The notes: a model not told the origin generated them from the sequence alone. A stretch of 64,000 nt of DNA from Chromatiales bacterium (ex Bugula neritina AB1) (GCA_001730015.1 MDLA01000140.1:21600-85599), one strand, 5' to 3'; numbered from the stretch's first letter, positions 47,975 through 61,362 are shown. A program made the numbers and translations.

Positions 47975-48712
47975 TTATTTGATCTCATGTGCTTTGTCTT
48001 CTACCTGCTCGCCTGTTTGGCCAAATCTGCGCTGACGCTGAGTAAAATGGGCTATGGCTTCATCCAGCTCGGCAACACTGAAATCAGGCCACAGGGTATT
48101 GGTAAAAAAAAGCTCTGTATATGCCAGGTGCCACAGCAGGAAATTGCTCAAACGCTGCTCGCCTCCCGTGCGAATAAAAAGGTCCGGTTCGGGAACATCG
48201 GCCAGCCAGGTATAACGGGTGATCAATTGCTCATCGATTTCTGATGAATCTAAAATACCTTTCTGCACGTCACTGCAGACCGCAGTCAAGGCTCGGGTCA
48301 TTTCCCTTCTGCCACCGTAATTCACCGCAATGTTAAATCGCATCCCTGTATTGTCGGCTGTTTTTTCAGTGGCCGTCCGGATTTCATCGCGTAGCGCTTG
48401 CGGGAATACATCCAATTCGCCAATAAACCTCACTGCAATATTATTTTCGTGCAGTTTATCGACTTCGCTTCGAAGGGCTCTTACAAAAAGTTCCATCAGA
48501 AAACTGACTTCTTTCTCAGGCCTTTGCCAATTCTCGCTACTGAACGCATAGACCGTTAACGCGCCTATACGCAACCTCGCGCAGTGCTCCACCACTTGCC
48601 GAATGGTTTTAACGCCCGCCTGATGACCGGAACTTCTCGGTAAGCTACTCTGCCGCGCCCATCTACCGTTACCATCCATGATAATGGCAATATGCTCTGG
48701 AAGATTGCTCAT
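47975..48712 (-). CDS. uppS: Undecaprenyl diphosphate synthase
   Basis: Cis-prenyltransferase that makes the C55 carrier for peptidoglycan and O-antigen. The catalytic aspartate is D13 in IIMDGNGRWA; AFSSENWQRP, FNIAVNYGGRREM and the C-terminal PEPDLFIRTGGEQRLSNFLL are present. 245 residues is standard. It is followed by cdsA and preceded by frr. Confidence 0.96.
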   Translation of the reverse strand: MSNLPEHIAIIMDGNGRWARQSSLPRSSGHQAGVKTIRQVVEHCARLRIGALTVYAFSSENWQRPEKEVSFLMELFVRALRSEVDKLHENNIAVRFIGELDVFPQALRDEIRTATEKTADNTGMRFNIAVNYGGRREMTRALTAVCSDVQKGILDSSEIDEQLITRYTWLADVPEPDLFIRTGGEQRLSNFLLWHLAYTELFFTNTLWPDFSVAELDEAIAHFTQRQRRFGQTGEQVEDKAHEIK

Positions 48713-48723
48713 AGCATCCCTGA

Positions 48724-49281
48724 CTATACTTCCATCAACTCGGCTTCCTTCGATTTTAACAACTCGTCCACTTTGGCTACATGCTCGTCTGTGATTTTCT
48801 GAATCAGATCAATACCTTTACGTTCGGCGTCCTCTGATATTTCTTTCTCTTTCTGCAGTTCTTTTAAATCGCTGTTTGCATCACGACGAATATTTCGAAT
48901 ACTGATACGCGCGTTTTCAGCTTCAGATCGGACCACACGAACCAGATCTTTGCGACGTTCCTCGGTCAGAGGGGGCATGGGAATACGGATAACCGTACCG
49001 GCACTGGACGGATTCAAACCGAGATCGGAATTTAATATCGCTTTTTCGATCGGTGCCACCATGTCTTTCTCCCACGGCGTCACACTCAAAGTTCGCGAAT
49101 CTTCAATGGTAATTTTCGCCACCTGGTTGAGCGCTGACGCGTTGCCGTAGTAATCAACCTTGATATGATCCAGCAGGCTGGTATGCGCTCTACCCGTACG
49201 AATGCGTCCAAAATCCTGCCCTAGTGAATCGAGACTTTTGGACATCCGAACCGATGCGTCTTTCTTAATATCTTCTATCAC
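48724..49281 (-). CDS. frr: Ribosome recycling factor
   Basis: Splits post-termination ribosomes with EF-G. The 185-residue protein matches the family length exactly and has [35 protein letters not shown] and [13 protein letters not shown]. The start is GTG at 49281, directly after the pyrH stop (TAG then GTG), with GTGGAG upstream inside pyrH. Confidence 0.97.
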   Translation of the reverse strand: MIEDIKKDASVRMSKSLDSLGQDFGRIRTGRAHTSLLDHIKVDYYGNASALNQVAKITIEDSRTLSVTPWEKDMVAPIEKAILNSDLGLNPSSAGTVIRIPMPPLTEERRKDLVRVVRSEAENARISIRNIRRDANSDLKELQKEKEISEDAERKGIDLIQKITDEHVAKVDELLKSKEAELMEV

Positions 49282-50013
49282 CTACAAATCTCCACTCTCG
49301 ACAATTGATCCCACTGAATCACTGACCACAGCGCGTACCATTTCACCGGGTGTGTTCATATTAAATACTTTCAACGGCAGATTGTGATCCCGACACATTA
49401 CAATAGCCGTGGTATCCATCACTGCCAATTTCTTTTGTATAACTTCATCGTAGGTTATGCGATTGATCTTTTTTGCATCGTCGTACTTGTTAGGGTCCAT
49501 GTCGTAGATTCCGTCAACTTTTGTTGCCTTCATCATGATATCGGCACTCATCTCAACCGCTCTCAAACTTGCCGCTGTGTCCGTTGTAAAGAACGGATTT
49601 CCTGTGCCCGATGCAAAAATGACTACCCGCCCCTTTTCCAGATGCCTGACCGCCCGACGCCGAATATAATCTTCGCACACTTCATTAATTTTCAATGCAG
49701 ACATAACACGGCAATAAACGCCAATCCGCTCGAGCGAATCCTGTAGCGATAATGCATTGATTACCGTCGCCAGCATGCCGATATGGTCTCCGGTAACGCG
49801 GTCCATACCACCTTCCGCCAGAAACGCACCACGAAATATATTGCCCCCGCCAATGACTATTGCTACCTCAACATTCATGGCAACAAGCTCGGAAATCTCC
49901 TTCGCTATTCTGCCCATAAAGTCAGGATCGATGCCATATTGAAGCTCACCCATAAGGGCCTCTCCACTGAGCTTCAACATGATACGTTTGCCGCTCTTGT
50001 TGTCATCTGACAT
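49282..50013 (-). CDS. pyrH: Uridylate kinase
   Basis: UMP kinase of the amino-acid-kinase fold, 243 residues. KLSGEALMG (about 16-24), [10 protein letters not shown] (about 55-64), the [13 protein letters not shown] segment and [15 protein letters not shown] are typical. The ATG at 50013 has GGTGA about 8 nt upstream; the frame extends 5 codons to a TTG at 50028 that would place the ribosome site inside the gene. A perfect palindrome lies 26 nt before the ATG, and a terminator for the rpsB-tsf transcript lies just beyond it. Confidence 0.96.
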   Translation of the reverse strand: MSDDNKSGKRIMLKLSGEALMGELQYGIDPDFMGRIAKEISELVAMNVEVAIVIGGGNIFRGAFLAEGGMDRVTGDHIGMLATVINALSLQDSLERIGVYCRVMSALKINEVCEDYIRRRAVRHLEKGRVVIFASGTGNPFFTTDTAASLRAVEMSADIMMKATKVDGIYDMDPNKYDDAKKINRITYDEVIQKKLAVMDTTAIVMCRDHNLPLKVFNMNTPGEMVRAVVSDSVGSIVESGDL

Positions 50014-50039
50014 TCGATAATCACCCAATATATGGTACT

Positions 50040-50055
50040 GACACGTTAACGTGTC
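50040..50055. promoter_or_regulatory. Perfect 16-nt palindrome at the predicted pyrH transcription start
   Basis: GACACGTTAACGTGTC. A TAGAAT -10-like box on the minus strand at 50062-50067 puts the likely start point at about 50055, so the palindrome would cover +1 to +16. The form (two 8-nt half-sites meeting at the centre) is that of a LacI- or PurR-like operator, but no regulator can be assigned. Confidence 0.45.
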
Positions 50056-50086
50056 GTTTAAATTCTAAACAGTCAGATTGTGCCAC

Positions 50087-50112
50087 AAAAAAGCCGACAC
50101 ACCGGCCGGCTT
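50087..50112 (-). terminator. Rho-independent terminator of the rpsB-tsf transcript
   Basis: On the minus strand, stem AAGCCG/CGGCTT (extendable with one mismatch to AGCCGGC/GTCGGCT) is followed by a run of six T. It lies about 365 nt after tsf and just upstream of the pyrH promoter region. On the plus strand it also has a short TTTT. Confidence 0.65.
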
Positions 50113-50476
50113 TTAATACGGGAAAGATTGCAAGACAGAATCTCACCGCAGCAACGCGTTAAAACTGGGCTGCACCGCTGCAAAATGTGCTATCCCGCAG
50201 ATACACTTGTTGCCACCCCATTCGATCCAGCTGCCACACAATTCTTCGCTCTAACCGATAAGTACATCTGACAATAAAGTCATCCGGGTGGCTGTCTGCG
50301 AATTAGGGTCGTAGCGAGGGTGTGAGGTTTCGAGTCCGATAGTGCGATCGATTTATGCAAACAATTACACATATTCAATTCAATCAATCGCAATAGCTGG
50401 CCAAAAGATCGCATCCGCAATAGATCATTCATTCTCAGGCAGACAAAACCCTCATGCTCAAATAGGGATGATCTAA
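50113..50476. other. tsf-pyrH intergenic region
   Basis: Noncoding by eye. It holds copy B of the dispersed repeat (50291-50355) and a weak CCCT/AGGG hairpin followed by TTTT on the minus strand (about 50445-50466), 11 nt after the tsf stop. No ORF with family features was seen. Confidence 0.5.
50291..50355. repeat. Diverged dispersed repeat, copy B
   Basis: Counterpart of 22841-22920, same orientation. The core reads CTGTC, then GTCGTAGCGAGG, TGTGAGG, TTTCG and a right end GATCGATTTA. Both copies are in intergenic DNA of housekeeping operons. Confidence 0.5.
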
Positions 50477-51358
50477 TTAATCGCCCTTTACCTGAGCCAT
50501 TACCTCTTCTGCAAAATTCTCTTGCTTCTTCTCAATTCCCTCTCCGACTTCGTAGCGAGCAAAGAATCGAGCACTGGCATCATTGGACTTGAGCAATTTT
50601 TCCACAGTCTGATCGGGATCCTTCACGTAAGCCTGTCCTAACAAAGTAATCTCCGCCAGGTACTTGCGCAATCGACCCTGCACCATCTTTTCAATGATCT
50701 CTTCTGGCTTGCCACTTTCCGCAGCCTCAGCCACCAATATCTGCTTTTCCTTCTCCAGTAGTTCGGCTGGTACCTCTGCCTCAGAAAGACAAACAGGCCG
50801 ACTGGCTGCAATATGCATGGCGATATCCCGAGGCAGTGAATCGCTACCACCTGCAACTTCGGTTACAACACCAATTTTTTCGCCGTGCTGATAAACCCCA
50901 ACCTTTCCATCAGAGACCTGATGAGTCAGAAAGCGCCGTACCTGAATATTCTCACCCAGCTTTGCCACCAACTCATGGCGAATCTGCTCCAGAGTCTGAT
51001 CACCCTGTGGCGATGATGCGCCCAGTGCTTCCACGTCTGCCGGGTTATCAGTTAACACCGCTTTGCAAACCGCCTGGGCAAATTCCATAAACGCATCGCC
51101 TTTGGCGACAAAATCGGTTTCACAGTTCACTTCAGCCATCGCAACCGATTTGCCATCATCGCTGATTTCTACTGCTATAACGCCTTCTGCTGCAGTACGA
51201 CTGGATTTTTTATCTGCCTTGGCCAAACCCGAAATTCGCATTTGCTCGACAGCTGTTTCCATTTCACCGCCAGCCTCAACCAGTGCCTTTTTGCACTCCA
51301 TCATTCCTGCGCCAGTTCTTTCGCGCAGCTCCTTTACCATTGCCGCTGTAATAGCCAT
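50477..51358 (-). CDS. tsf: Translation elongation factor Ts
   Basis: Nucleotide exchange factor for EF-Tu. The N-terminal UBA-like domain begins [18 protein letters not shown], and the key TDFV motif is in [14 protein letters not shown] (about 77-90). The ATG at 51358 gives 293 residues with CAGG about 8 nt upstream; the 8 extra upstream codons lack support. It follows rpsB after 139 nt. Confidence 0.97.
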   Translation of the reverse strand: MAITAAMVKELRERTGAGMMECKKALVEAGGEMETAVEQMRISGLAKADKKSSRTAAEGVIAVEISDDGKSVAMAEVNCETDFVAKGDAFMEFAQAVCKAVLTDNPADVEALGASSPQGDQTLEQIRHELVAKLGENIQVRRFLTHQVSDGKVGVYQHGEKIGVVTEVAGGSDSLPRDIAMHIAASRPVCLSEAEVPAELLEKEKQILVAEAAESGKPEEIIEKMVQGRLRKYLAEITLLGQAYVKDPDQTVEKLLKSNDASARFFARYEVGEGIEKKQENFAEEVMAQVKGD

Positions 51359-51497
51359 AACTCGACCTGTTTTCTCAATCAATAGTACTCTGCTCGCTAT
51401 ACACGTACAGAGCCTGTGCGTCGCACATTTAGGGGGGATCGGACGAACCTTGTCCGGCGCGTCCGATAGTATTTCAAATTATCTGCAGTTATCTGCG

Positions 51498-52445
51498 CTA
51501 CGACGCCGCATCACCTACTGGTTTATCTGCAGCTGCAGCAGGAGTGGCCGCTGCTTCAGCTGCCGGTGCTTCCGCAGCGGGTGCTTCCGCAGCGGGTGCT
51601 TCCGCAGCGGGTGCTCCTGGTGCTTCCGCAGCAGGTGCTTGCGCTTCTGCCGGAGCCGCTACCTCTGCCGCAGGTGCCGCTACTGCTTCTACAGCAGGCG
51701 CTGCCTCTGGAACTGGCGCTGATTCCTTAACTTCCACAAATTCTCTGCTGTCAGATATCGAGCCTGCAACTTTACCAGCCTGAATAGCTTCTGCCGCTGC
51801 ATCAACGTAGAGCTGAATGGCACGTACTGCATCGTCATTGCCCGGGATAACATAATCGACAAGATCCGGTGAATTATTGCTATCGACAACAGCTACAATC
51901 GGGATACCCAGCTTTCGGGCTTCTGCTATAGCAATTTTTTCGTAGCCGGTATCAATAATAAACAAGGCATCAGGCAGACGCTCCATCTTCTTGACACCAC
52001 CGAGGCTCTTCTCAAGTTTTTCAAGCTCCCGACGTAGGGTCAGTGCTTCTTTTTTGTTAAGTTTTTCTTCGCCACCACTCTCGAACATGGCTTCAAGTTC
52101 AAGCATGCGCTTAACGGACTGCTTAACCGTTTTGAAGTTCGTCATCATCCCACCGGGCCAACGACGATTCACATACGGCATATTACAAGCGGAAGCGGCT
52201 TCTTTGATTGCATCGCGCGCAGCGCGCTTGGTTCCTACAAACAGTATCCGGCCGTTTTTCGACGCGAGCTTTCCAACAAAATTCAGTGCATCATCCAATG
52301 CTGGAACCGTATTTTCCAGGTTGAATATGTGGATTTTATTCCGCTCACCGTAGATGTACTGAGCCATTTTAGGGCACCAATAACGAGTTTGGTGGCCAAA
52401 ATGTACACCAGCTTCCAACATCTGGCGCATGCTTACTTTAGACAT
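51498..52445 (-). CDS. rpsB: Small ribosomal subunit protein S2 with Ala/Pro/Glu-rich C-terminal extension
   Basis: Ribosomal protein S2. The conserved body covers about residues 1-235 ([62 protein letters not shown]). The protein is 315 residues against 241 in E. coli. The extra ~75 residues are low-complexity, built from APAAE units, and the DNA holds three exact 15-nt repeats. The ribosome site is AGAGAGAAG before the ATG. The leader is long (about 185 nt from the candidate promoter), as expected for an S2-autoregulated message. Confidence 0.96.
   Translation of the reverse strand: MSKVSMRQMLEAGVHFGHQTRYWCPKMAQYIYGERNKIHIFNLENTVPALDDALNFVGKLASKNGRILFVGTKRAARDAIKEAASACNMPYVNRRWPGGMMTNFKTVKQSVKRMLELEAMFESGGEEKLNKKEALTLRRELEKLEKSLGGVKKMERLPDALFIIDTGYEKIAIAEARKLGIPIVAVVDSNNSPDLVDYVIPGNDDAVRAIQLYVDAAAEAIQAGKVAGSISDSREFVEVKESAPVPEAAPAVEAVAAPAAEVAAPAEAQAPAAEAPGAPAAEAPAAEAPAAEAPAAEAAATPAAAADKPVGDAAS
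51568..51636. repeat. 15-nt tandem repeats in the rpsB tail
   Basis: Three exact consecutive copies of GCTTCCGCAGCGGGT (51568-51612), then a 9-nt spacer and a one-base variant copy (51622-51636). On the coding strand each unit adds five residues of the Ala/Glu/Pro tail of S2. Copy number may vary between strains. Confidence 0.85.
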
Positions 52446-52809
52446 ATCTTCTCTCTAATTTTTTAAAGGGTTGGGCCTCCGTTCTACCAACACATTGCAA
52501 TCAGTTTTCACCGACACCCGGCATTGCGCTTTCTTTAACAGAACGTGTGAATTCCGGTGCGATTAAATCAGGAGATTCAAAACACCGGTAGAAGTGACTG
52601 GCAGATGCCTTGCAGCATAGTCCACCAGTTAACCCACAATTATATTCCAACATTGGCCATGTTTCCATACAATATTGGCAGCGCGTGGGGTGTAATACTT
52701 CACACAATCTTTGCACCACATTTTGTCGTAGCCTGGAAATGCGCTGGCAAACTCCCTGTTTGCCTATTCGAAATTCCACAAAGTTATTAAATACAGGAAA
52801 CTCAAACAC
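52446..52809. other. Divergent rpsB / map intergenic region with rpsB leader
   Basis: 364 nt. On the minus strand the candidate rpsB promoter is at 52639-52667, so about 185 nt of this region is rpsB leader RNA. The leader contains an inverted repeat CCGGTG (52554-52559) / CACCGG (52583-52588) with a 23-nt loop. The map promoter is not clear. A 102-codon frame on the minus strand (52501-52809) has no family features and is not called. Confidence 0.55.
52639..52667 (-). promoter_or_regulatory. Candidate sigma-70 promoter of rpsB-tsf
   Basis: On the minus strand TGGAAA (52662-52667, 4 of 6 matches) and a perfect TATAAT (52639-52644) are separated by 17 nt. It lies about 190 nt before the rpsB ATG, similar to the long regulated leader known for E. 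coli rpsB. Confidence 0.45.
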
Positions 52810-53586
52810 ATGCGCTCAACGCAAGTTGTCCCGATCAAGAACCAGGATGAAATCGAAAAAATGCGCATTTCGGGCCGTATGGCTGCAGAAGTGCTTGATA
52901 TGATTACGGAACACGTTCGGCCTGGCGTCACAACCGATGAGCTCAACACCCTTTGCCACGACTACATTACTAACGTTCAGCAAGCCACCCCGGCTCCACT
53001 CAACTACCGGGGATTTCCTAAGTCCATTTGCACATCGCTTAACCACCAAGTCTGCCACGGTATTCCGGGTGATCGAGTTCTGAAGAAAAAAGACATTGTA
53101 AACATCGATGTTACCGTCATAAAAGACGGCTATCACGGTGACACCAGCCGGATGTACTACATTGGCGAACCCACAGTGAAAGGGCGACGCATATGCGAAA
53201 TCGCATATGAAAGCCTGCTACGGGGTATAGACGTTGTAAAACCGGGAGCCACGCTCGGCGATATTGGCCACGCCATTCAAGTCTACGCGGAGGGCGAGCG
53301 ATGCTCAGTTGTGCAGGAATATTGCGGGCACGGTATCGGCAGGGACTTCCACGAAGAGCCCCAGATTCTACACTACGGCAAACCCGGCCAGGGTCTGGTG
53401 CTGCAGCCCGGCATGGTGTTTACTATCGAACCAATGATTAATGCGGGCAAACGACACGTCAAACTCCTCGGCGATGACTGGACAGTCGTCACCAAGGACC
53501 GCAGTCTTTCAGCCCAATGGGAGCATACCGTTCTCGTCACCGAAACCGGTTACGAGCTTTTTACTCTCTCACCACAATCTGTCTAA
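52810..53586 (+). CDS. map: Methionine aminopeptidase, type I
   Basis: Removes initiator methionine from new proteins. 258 residues. The five metal ligands lie in the usual places: the two aspartates in NIDVTVIKDGYHGDTSRMYY, the histidine in GHGIGRDFHEEP and the glutamates in the TIEPMIN segment and near the C-terminus (WEHT). It is divergent from rpsB, the standard arrangement. Confidence 0.97.
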   Translation: MRSTQVVPIKNQDEIEKMRISGRMAAEVLDMITEHVRPGVTTDELNTLCHDYITNVQQATPAPLNYRGFPKSICTSLNHQVCHGIPGDRVLKKKDIVNIDVTVIKDGYHGDTSRMYYIGEPTVKGRRICEIAYESLLRGIDVVKPGATLGDIGHAIQVYAEGERCSVVQEYCGHGIGRDFHEEPQILHYGKPGQGLVLQPGMVFTIEPMINAGKRHVKLLGDDWTVVTKDRSLSAQWEHTVLVTETGYELFTLSPQSV

Positions 53587-53780
53587 ACTGGTGGTCCATC
53601 CCGCTGCTATGACCGCAAACAGTCACGCAGAGTCCACACTATATGGATCATTAGCACTAGCAGCACGAGCTAGCTTGGCCTTGCGGACAGCCTGCATGAA
53701 GCTGCAATGAAAACTGCATCTATAAACAATACAACCGTCTGCCTGACGAACGAGCGAGCCGCAGCCTGGCAACGGGACCA

Positions 53781-57645
<3,865 letters not shown>

Positions 57646-57698
57646 CGCACCTGCGTAACCGCCAACGTGTGTAATACGATTCGATTTATCTCTGCCAT

Positions 57699-57725
57699 CC
57701 GAAACCGGTACCACTGATGTTTCGG
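57699..57725. other. Inverted repeat between dapE and fabI
   Basis: Arms CCGAAAC/GTTTCGG with a 13-nt loop and no T-run. It could be the 3' end of the glnD-dapE transcript, but the evidence is thin. Confidence 0.3.
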
Positions 57726-57785
57726 GAGGCAGCGCGCGCTGAAATTGGGTAAAATTCAAATTCATTAAAATAAGGGCGCGAATTA

Positions 57786-58571
57786 ATGGGTTTTCTTGCC
57801 GGAAAAAAAGCCTTAGTCATCGGTGTTGCCAGTAAACGCTCCATAGCCTGGGGAATAGCCCAGTCTATCCATCGAGAGGGCGGTGAAATCGCCCTAACTT
57901 ATCAGAATGACCGTTTAAAAGATCGCGTTGTTGAGTTCGCACAAGAGTGTAACTCCGAATTGGTATTCCCATGCGATGTAGAACATGACAGCGAAATCGA
58001 TGCTCTAATGGCATCTCTAAAAAGCACATGGGGTACTTTCGATATTCTGGTGCATGCGGTCGGCTTTGCTCCACGAGAGCAACTCGAAGGAGACTACCTG
58101 GACAGCGTAACTCGAGAAGGGTTTCGCATAGCACATGATATCAGCTCCTACAGCTTTGCAGCACTCGGAAAGGCGGCTCGCCCTCTATTGAGCGATAACG
58201 CTGCATTATTAACACTCAGTTATCTCGGAGCAGTACGTTCTATGCCTAACTACAATGTCATGGGCCTGGCAAAAGCAAGCCTCGAAGCCAACACACGATT
58301 CATGGCGCACTCACTTGGCGCACAAAACGTGCGCGTTAATGCAATATCCGCTGGCCCTATAAGAACACTGGCCGCTTCAGGCATTAGTGATTTTAAAACG
58401 CTATTGAATTACGTGGCAGATACGGCGCCACTGAAACGTAATGTCACAATCCAGCAAGTAGGTGATACAGCAGCATTTTTATGCTCTGATATGGCCGCAG
58501 GAATAACGGGCCAGGTTGTCTATGTAGACAACGGGTTCAATAATGTCGCCATCCCACCATCAATGGCTTAG
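57786..58571 (+). CDS. fabI: Enoyl-[ACP] reductase (NADH), FabI type
   Basis: Last step of each fatty-acid elongation round. 261 residues. The FabI-specific cofactor stretch [20 protein letters not shown] (about 13-32) and the Y-x6-K active-site motif in [11 protein letters not shown] are present. The ending [14 protein letters not shown] is typical. It is monocistronic by spacing and convergent with ppiD. No FabV or FabK alternative is in the window. Confidence 0.96.
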   Translation: MGFLAGKKALVIGVASKRSIAWGIAQSIHREGGEIALTYQNDRLKDRVVEFAQECNSELVFPCDVEHDSEIDALMASLKSTWGTFDILVHAVGFAPREQLEGDYLDSVTREGFRIAHDISSYSFAALGKAARPLLSDNAALLTLSYLGAVRSMPNYNVMGLAKASLEANTRFMAHSLGAQNVRVNAISAGPIRTLAASGISDFKTLLNYVADTAPLKRNVTIQQVGDTAAFLCSDMAAGITGQVVYVDNGFNNVAIPPSMA

Positions 58572-58591
58572 CTCAGATACTTTCAAATAAC

Positions 58592-58613
58592 GGGCTCCCG
58601 TGACGGAGCCCGC
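58592..58613. terminator. Bidirectional terminator-like hairpin between fabI and ppiD
   Basis: Perfect 8-bp stem CGGGCTCC/GGAGCCCG with a 6-nt loop in the 90-nt convergent gap. The flank is modestly T-rich on the minus strand (TTATTTG) and not on the plus strand, so it probably serves ppiD better than fabI. Confidence 0.55.
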
Positions 58614-58661
58614 GATTGCGAGTGGGGTTGCCTGGCACGGAATTTTTTCACGCGTATATTC

Positions 58662-60581
58662 CTAATACTGCGGGTTCTCGCTTAGCAATGCGGTGTTCTT
58701 TTCAACTTCTGCGCTGGCCTCCATCGAGATCAGAAGATTCTCAAAATCTGAAGTAGCAGGTACAACGCTGGCAGCGACTGCCTCTGCAACTGTGCCAGCT
58801 TCTTCATCTTCTGCAATACCGCCGAATATAAGAACCGCAATATCACCACTGGTAGTTTCGATAGTACGGTAGGCCTTAGATCCAGCCGCAGGCTTCGGCA
58901 TAGTGAAAATAGCCCGGACCAATTCACTGTCTACTTCCGGGTCGCTGCGTCCAACGGCGACCTCATCACTATACTCAGCGCCGTTCGCTTCTGCTAATTC
59001 AGCCGGATTTGCAGAACCCTCAAGTTCTAAAATTAAATTGGCTGCAAGCGTATTGTGTTCTTCCGTTGCGCGTTCCGTTTGAATCGATTTGATCACCGCT
59101 TCGCGAACTTCTTCAAACGGTTTAGGCTTTGCTATCTCATGCTCCAGGGTCCGCAAAACGATGACGTGATTTTCACCCACCTCAAGAACTTCAGAGTTAA
59201 TTCCATTATCGAGTACTTCTTCAGTTAACGCGGCAGAAACGACTTGTCTGTACTGTCCAATACCGCTAGTTGTATTAATGTCGATCCAGTCAGATGTTTG
59301 TATAGACAGCCCGGTCTCGTCAGATGCCGGCTCCAGTGAATCATTATTTTCATAAGCCGCGTTCGACAACAGTTCGCTAACCTCAAAAAACTTGTTCTCG
59401 GCTTTATTAGTACGGAACTGGTTTTCAACTTCTTCTTTAACTTCTTCGTAACTCTTACCGCGCTCCGGAATTATCTTGTTGAGACGGATAATGTGATAAC
59501 CAAAATCAGATAACACCGGCTCACTCAAATCCCCTTCCTGCATGGCGAAAACCGCTTCTTCAAAAGGCGCGACCATCACACCGGTACCGAATTCACCCAG
59601 GCTACCGCCATTTTCAGCAGAACCCGTATCATCAGACAATGCCGTGGCAATTTCTTCAAACGATTCGCCACTGTTTATACGATCAATCAGTGCCTGTGCT
59701 TCAGCCAGCTTGCTGTCTTTCTCTGAATCGCTGGCATCGCTGTCGACGGATAACAATATATGAGATGCATCGCGCTTTTCCAGCGCCACCCATTGCGTTT
59801 TGTTCTGTTCGTAATAATCCAGGAGCGCTGATTCATCGGTTTCTACATTTTCTTTTAAATCATCAATCTTCAGCTCTATGTACTCTACCTTTACTTTTTC
59901 CGGATTATTATAATCAGACTTATTTTCTTCGTAGTAAGCGAGAGAATCTTCATCCGCCACTTCGATTGAGTCCGCTTTCTCCTGCACATTTAAAACAATT
60001 GAGGACAACTGCCTTTTTTGTTCCCGCAATCGAGTGATCGTCTCATTTTCACCTGCCAGCGAAAAACCGGTATCTACAACTGATTCGCGCAGCTGCTGCA
60101 TTAATAAATCATTTCTGAACTGGCTTTCGAATTCGGCGGCGGAAATCCCCATCGATTGCAATTGCACCTGATAGCGTTCTTTGTCAAACTGACCGTCGAT
60201 GGCGAATGCATCAATGTCAAACAACTGATTGGCCAGATCTTCATCGCCAACGGCAAAGCCGTTCGCTACGGCTGCCTGCCGCATTACCTCTCGGGTTACA
60301 ACACTATCCATCGCCTGGTTGCCAACAATAGATACGGCATTAAATCCCTCGGGGATCCGACCGCCAAACGCTTGTGCTAACTGAGCTCGCTGGTTCTGAT
60401 AGGCATTGTTAAATGCATTGAGGGATACTTTTTCACCATTAACCTTCGCGGCATAATCAGCCCCTCCGCCATTAAAGTAGGAATTCACTCCAAATAGAGC
60501 GAACGGTATGCAAATAACAGTAACCAGCAGATACTTCAGCCACTTTGAATTGCGTATACCGTCTCTGAGATCAAGTAGCAT
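58662..60581 (-). CDS. ppiD: Periplasmic folding chaperone PpiD (SurA-N / parvulin PPIase)
   Basis: Inner-membrane anchored chaperone near the Sec translocon. 639 residues: an N-terminal anchor (about 15-33, YLLVTVICIPFALFGV), a SurA-N-like helical domain (about 40-200), a parvulin domain (about 265-365, with RDASHILLSVD, FGTGVMVAPFEEAVF and LSEPVLSDFGYHIIRL), and a second PPIC-like C-terminal region (about 400-630). The order lon-hupB-ppiD is widely conserved; here two tRNA genes lie between hupB and ppiD. Confidence 0.94.
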   Translation of the reverse strand: MLLDLRDGIRNSKWLKYLLVTVICIPFALFGVNSYFNGGGADYAAKVNGEKVSLNAFNNAYQNQRAQLAQAFGGRIPEGFNAVSIVGNQAMDSVVTREVMRQAAVANGFAVGDEDLANQLFDIDAFAIDGQFDKERYQVQLQSMGISAAEFESQFRNDLLMQQLRESVVDTGFSLAGENETITRLREQKRQLSSIVLNVQEKADSIEVADEDSLAYYEENKSDYNNPEKVKVEYIELKIDDLKENVETDESALLDYYEQNKTQWVALEKRDASHILLSVDSDASDSEKDSKLAEAQALIDRINSGESFEEIATALSDDTGSAENGGSLGEFGTGVMVAPFEEAVFAMQEGDLSEPVLSDFGYHIIRLNKIIPERGKSYEEVKEEVENQFRTNKAENKFFEVSELLSNAAYENNDSLEPASDETGLSIQTSDWIDINTTSGIGQYRQVVSAALTEEVLDNGINSEVLEVGENHVIVLRTLEHEIAKPKPFEEVREAVIKSIQTERATEEHNTLAANLILELEGSANPAELAEANGAEYSDEVAVGRSDPEVDSELVRAIFTMPKPAAGSKAYRTIETTSGDIAVLIFGGIAEDEEAGTVAEAVAASVVPATSDFENLLISMEASAEVEKNTALLSENPQY

Positions 60582-60659
60582 GATAATTTTCGTTAGTTAT
60601 CGAATTTGAAAGGAAGTACAAACGCGATTGGCGCGCACTCTCAAATAATAGCATCAGAC

Positions 60660-60687
60660 ACAAAAAAGGGTGTCCAGAGACACCCTT
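60660..60687 (-). terminator. Strong rho-independent terminator after tRNA-Asp
   Basis: On the minus strand the stem GGGTGTC/GACACCC (extendable by flanking A-T pairs) has a 4-nt loop and is followed by six T. It lies 12 nt after the tRNA-Asp CCA end and should end the hupB-tRNA transcript before ppiD. Confidence 0.85.
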
Positions 60688-60698
60688 CATTGCATTAT

Positions 60699-60775
60699 TG
60701 GCGGAGCGGACGGGACTCGAACCCGCGACCCCCGGCGTGACAGGCCGGTATTCTAACCAACTGAACTACCGCTCC
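60699..60775 (-). tRNA. tRNA-Asp (GTC)
   Basis: A 77-nt cloverleaf on the minus strand. The acceptor stem GGAGCGG pairs with CCGCTCC, the anticodon loop reads CTGTCAC (anticodon GTC), the T-arm holds GGTTCGAGTCC, the discriminator is G and CCA is encoded. Confidence 0.97.
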
Positions 60776-60784
60776 AATAATAAG

Positions 60785-60860
60785 TGGTGGGTGCTGAGGG
60801 GATCGAACCCCCGACCCTCGCCTTGTAAGGGCGATGCTCTCCCAGCTGAGCTAAGCACCC
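60785..60860 (-). tRNA. tRNA-Val (TAC)
   Basis: A 76-nt cloverleaf on the minus strand. The acceptor stem GGGTGCT pairs with AGCACCC, the D-arm reads TAGCTCAGCTGGGAGAGC, the anticodon stem-loop is CCCTTACAAGG (anticodon TAC), the T-arm holds GGTTCGATCCC, and CCA is encoded. Nine nt separate it from tRNA-Asp and 11 nt from the hupB stop. Confidence 0.97.
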
Positions 60861-60871
60861 GATGAAGCCGC

Positions 60872-61144
60872 CTAGTTTATCGTTTCTTTAAGCGCTTTGC
60901 CAGGTTTAAATCGAGGAACATTTGAAGCTGCAATATCGATTTCTTCGCCAGTACGAGGATTACGCCCTTTACGCGCTTCCCTTTTACTTACCATAAACGT
61001 ACCAAATCCGATCAGCGTGATCTGTTCGTCTTTCTTAAGTGTATCACCGATTACTTCAACCATGGCATCAATCATTTTTGCCGCATCAGATTTTTGAACA
61101 TCTGCTTTGTCAGCAATGGCATCAACAAATTCTGTTTTGTTCAT
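60872..61144 (-). CDS. hupB: DNA-binding protein HU-beta
   Basis: Histone-like nucleoid protein, 90 residues. MNKTEFVDAIADKADVQKSDA opens the helical base; the DNA-binding arm region is FGTFMVSKREARKGRNPRTG followed by NVPRFKPGKALK. GAGGAC lies about 9 nt before the ATG. It lies between lon and the two tRNAs, a conserved context. Confidence 0.97.
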   Translation of the reverse strand: MNKTEFVDAIADKADVQKSDAAKMIDAMVEVIGDTLKKDEQITLIGFGTFMVSKREARKGRNPRTGEEIDIAASNVPRFKPGKALKETIN

Positions 61145-61293
61145 TAAGTGGTGTCCTCGATGAGAAAATTACAAGTAGGTATCGACGGCTCGACACCTTC
61201 AGAAACTTTGCTTCAAACCATTCTCAGCCAATTTCACACCCTGCCTCTTGCCTGTAACCGACAGGAAATGATTACTATTCTGTACAAATGGAA

Positions 61294-61311
61294 CGGGACA
61301 TTCTTGTCCCG
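61294..61311 (-). terminator. Hairpin in the lon-hupB gap, possible lon terminator
   Basis: Perfect 7-bp stem CGGGACA/TGTCCCG with a 4-nt loop, 52 nt after the lon stop on the minus strand. It is followed by TTCCATTT, an imperfect T-run. Confidence 0.5.
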
Positions 61312-61362
61312 AAGCATCCGCCTACTTTAGCACAAAGCTACGTTCAATCGGAAAATTTCATA

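Noticed and set aside
51568..51636. CRISPR-like direct repeats
   Set aside because: Contiguous 15-nt units in frame within rpsB; they encode the S2 tail and have no spacers.
51063..51722. 219-codon plus-strand frame across tsf and rpsB
   Set aside because: Antisense to two conserved genes; its Cys/Arg-rich end reflects the rpsB tail repeats.
52501..52809. 102-codon minus-strand frame in the rpsB-map gap
   Set aside because: It lies over the predicted rpsB promoter and leader, composition is atypical and nothing in it is recognisable.
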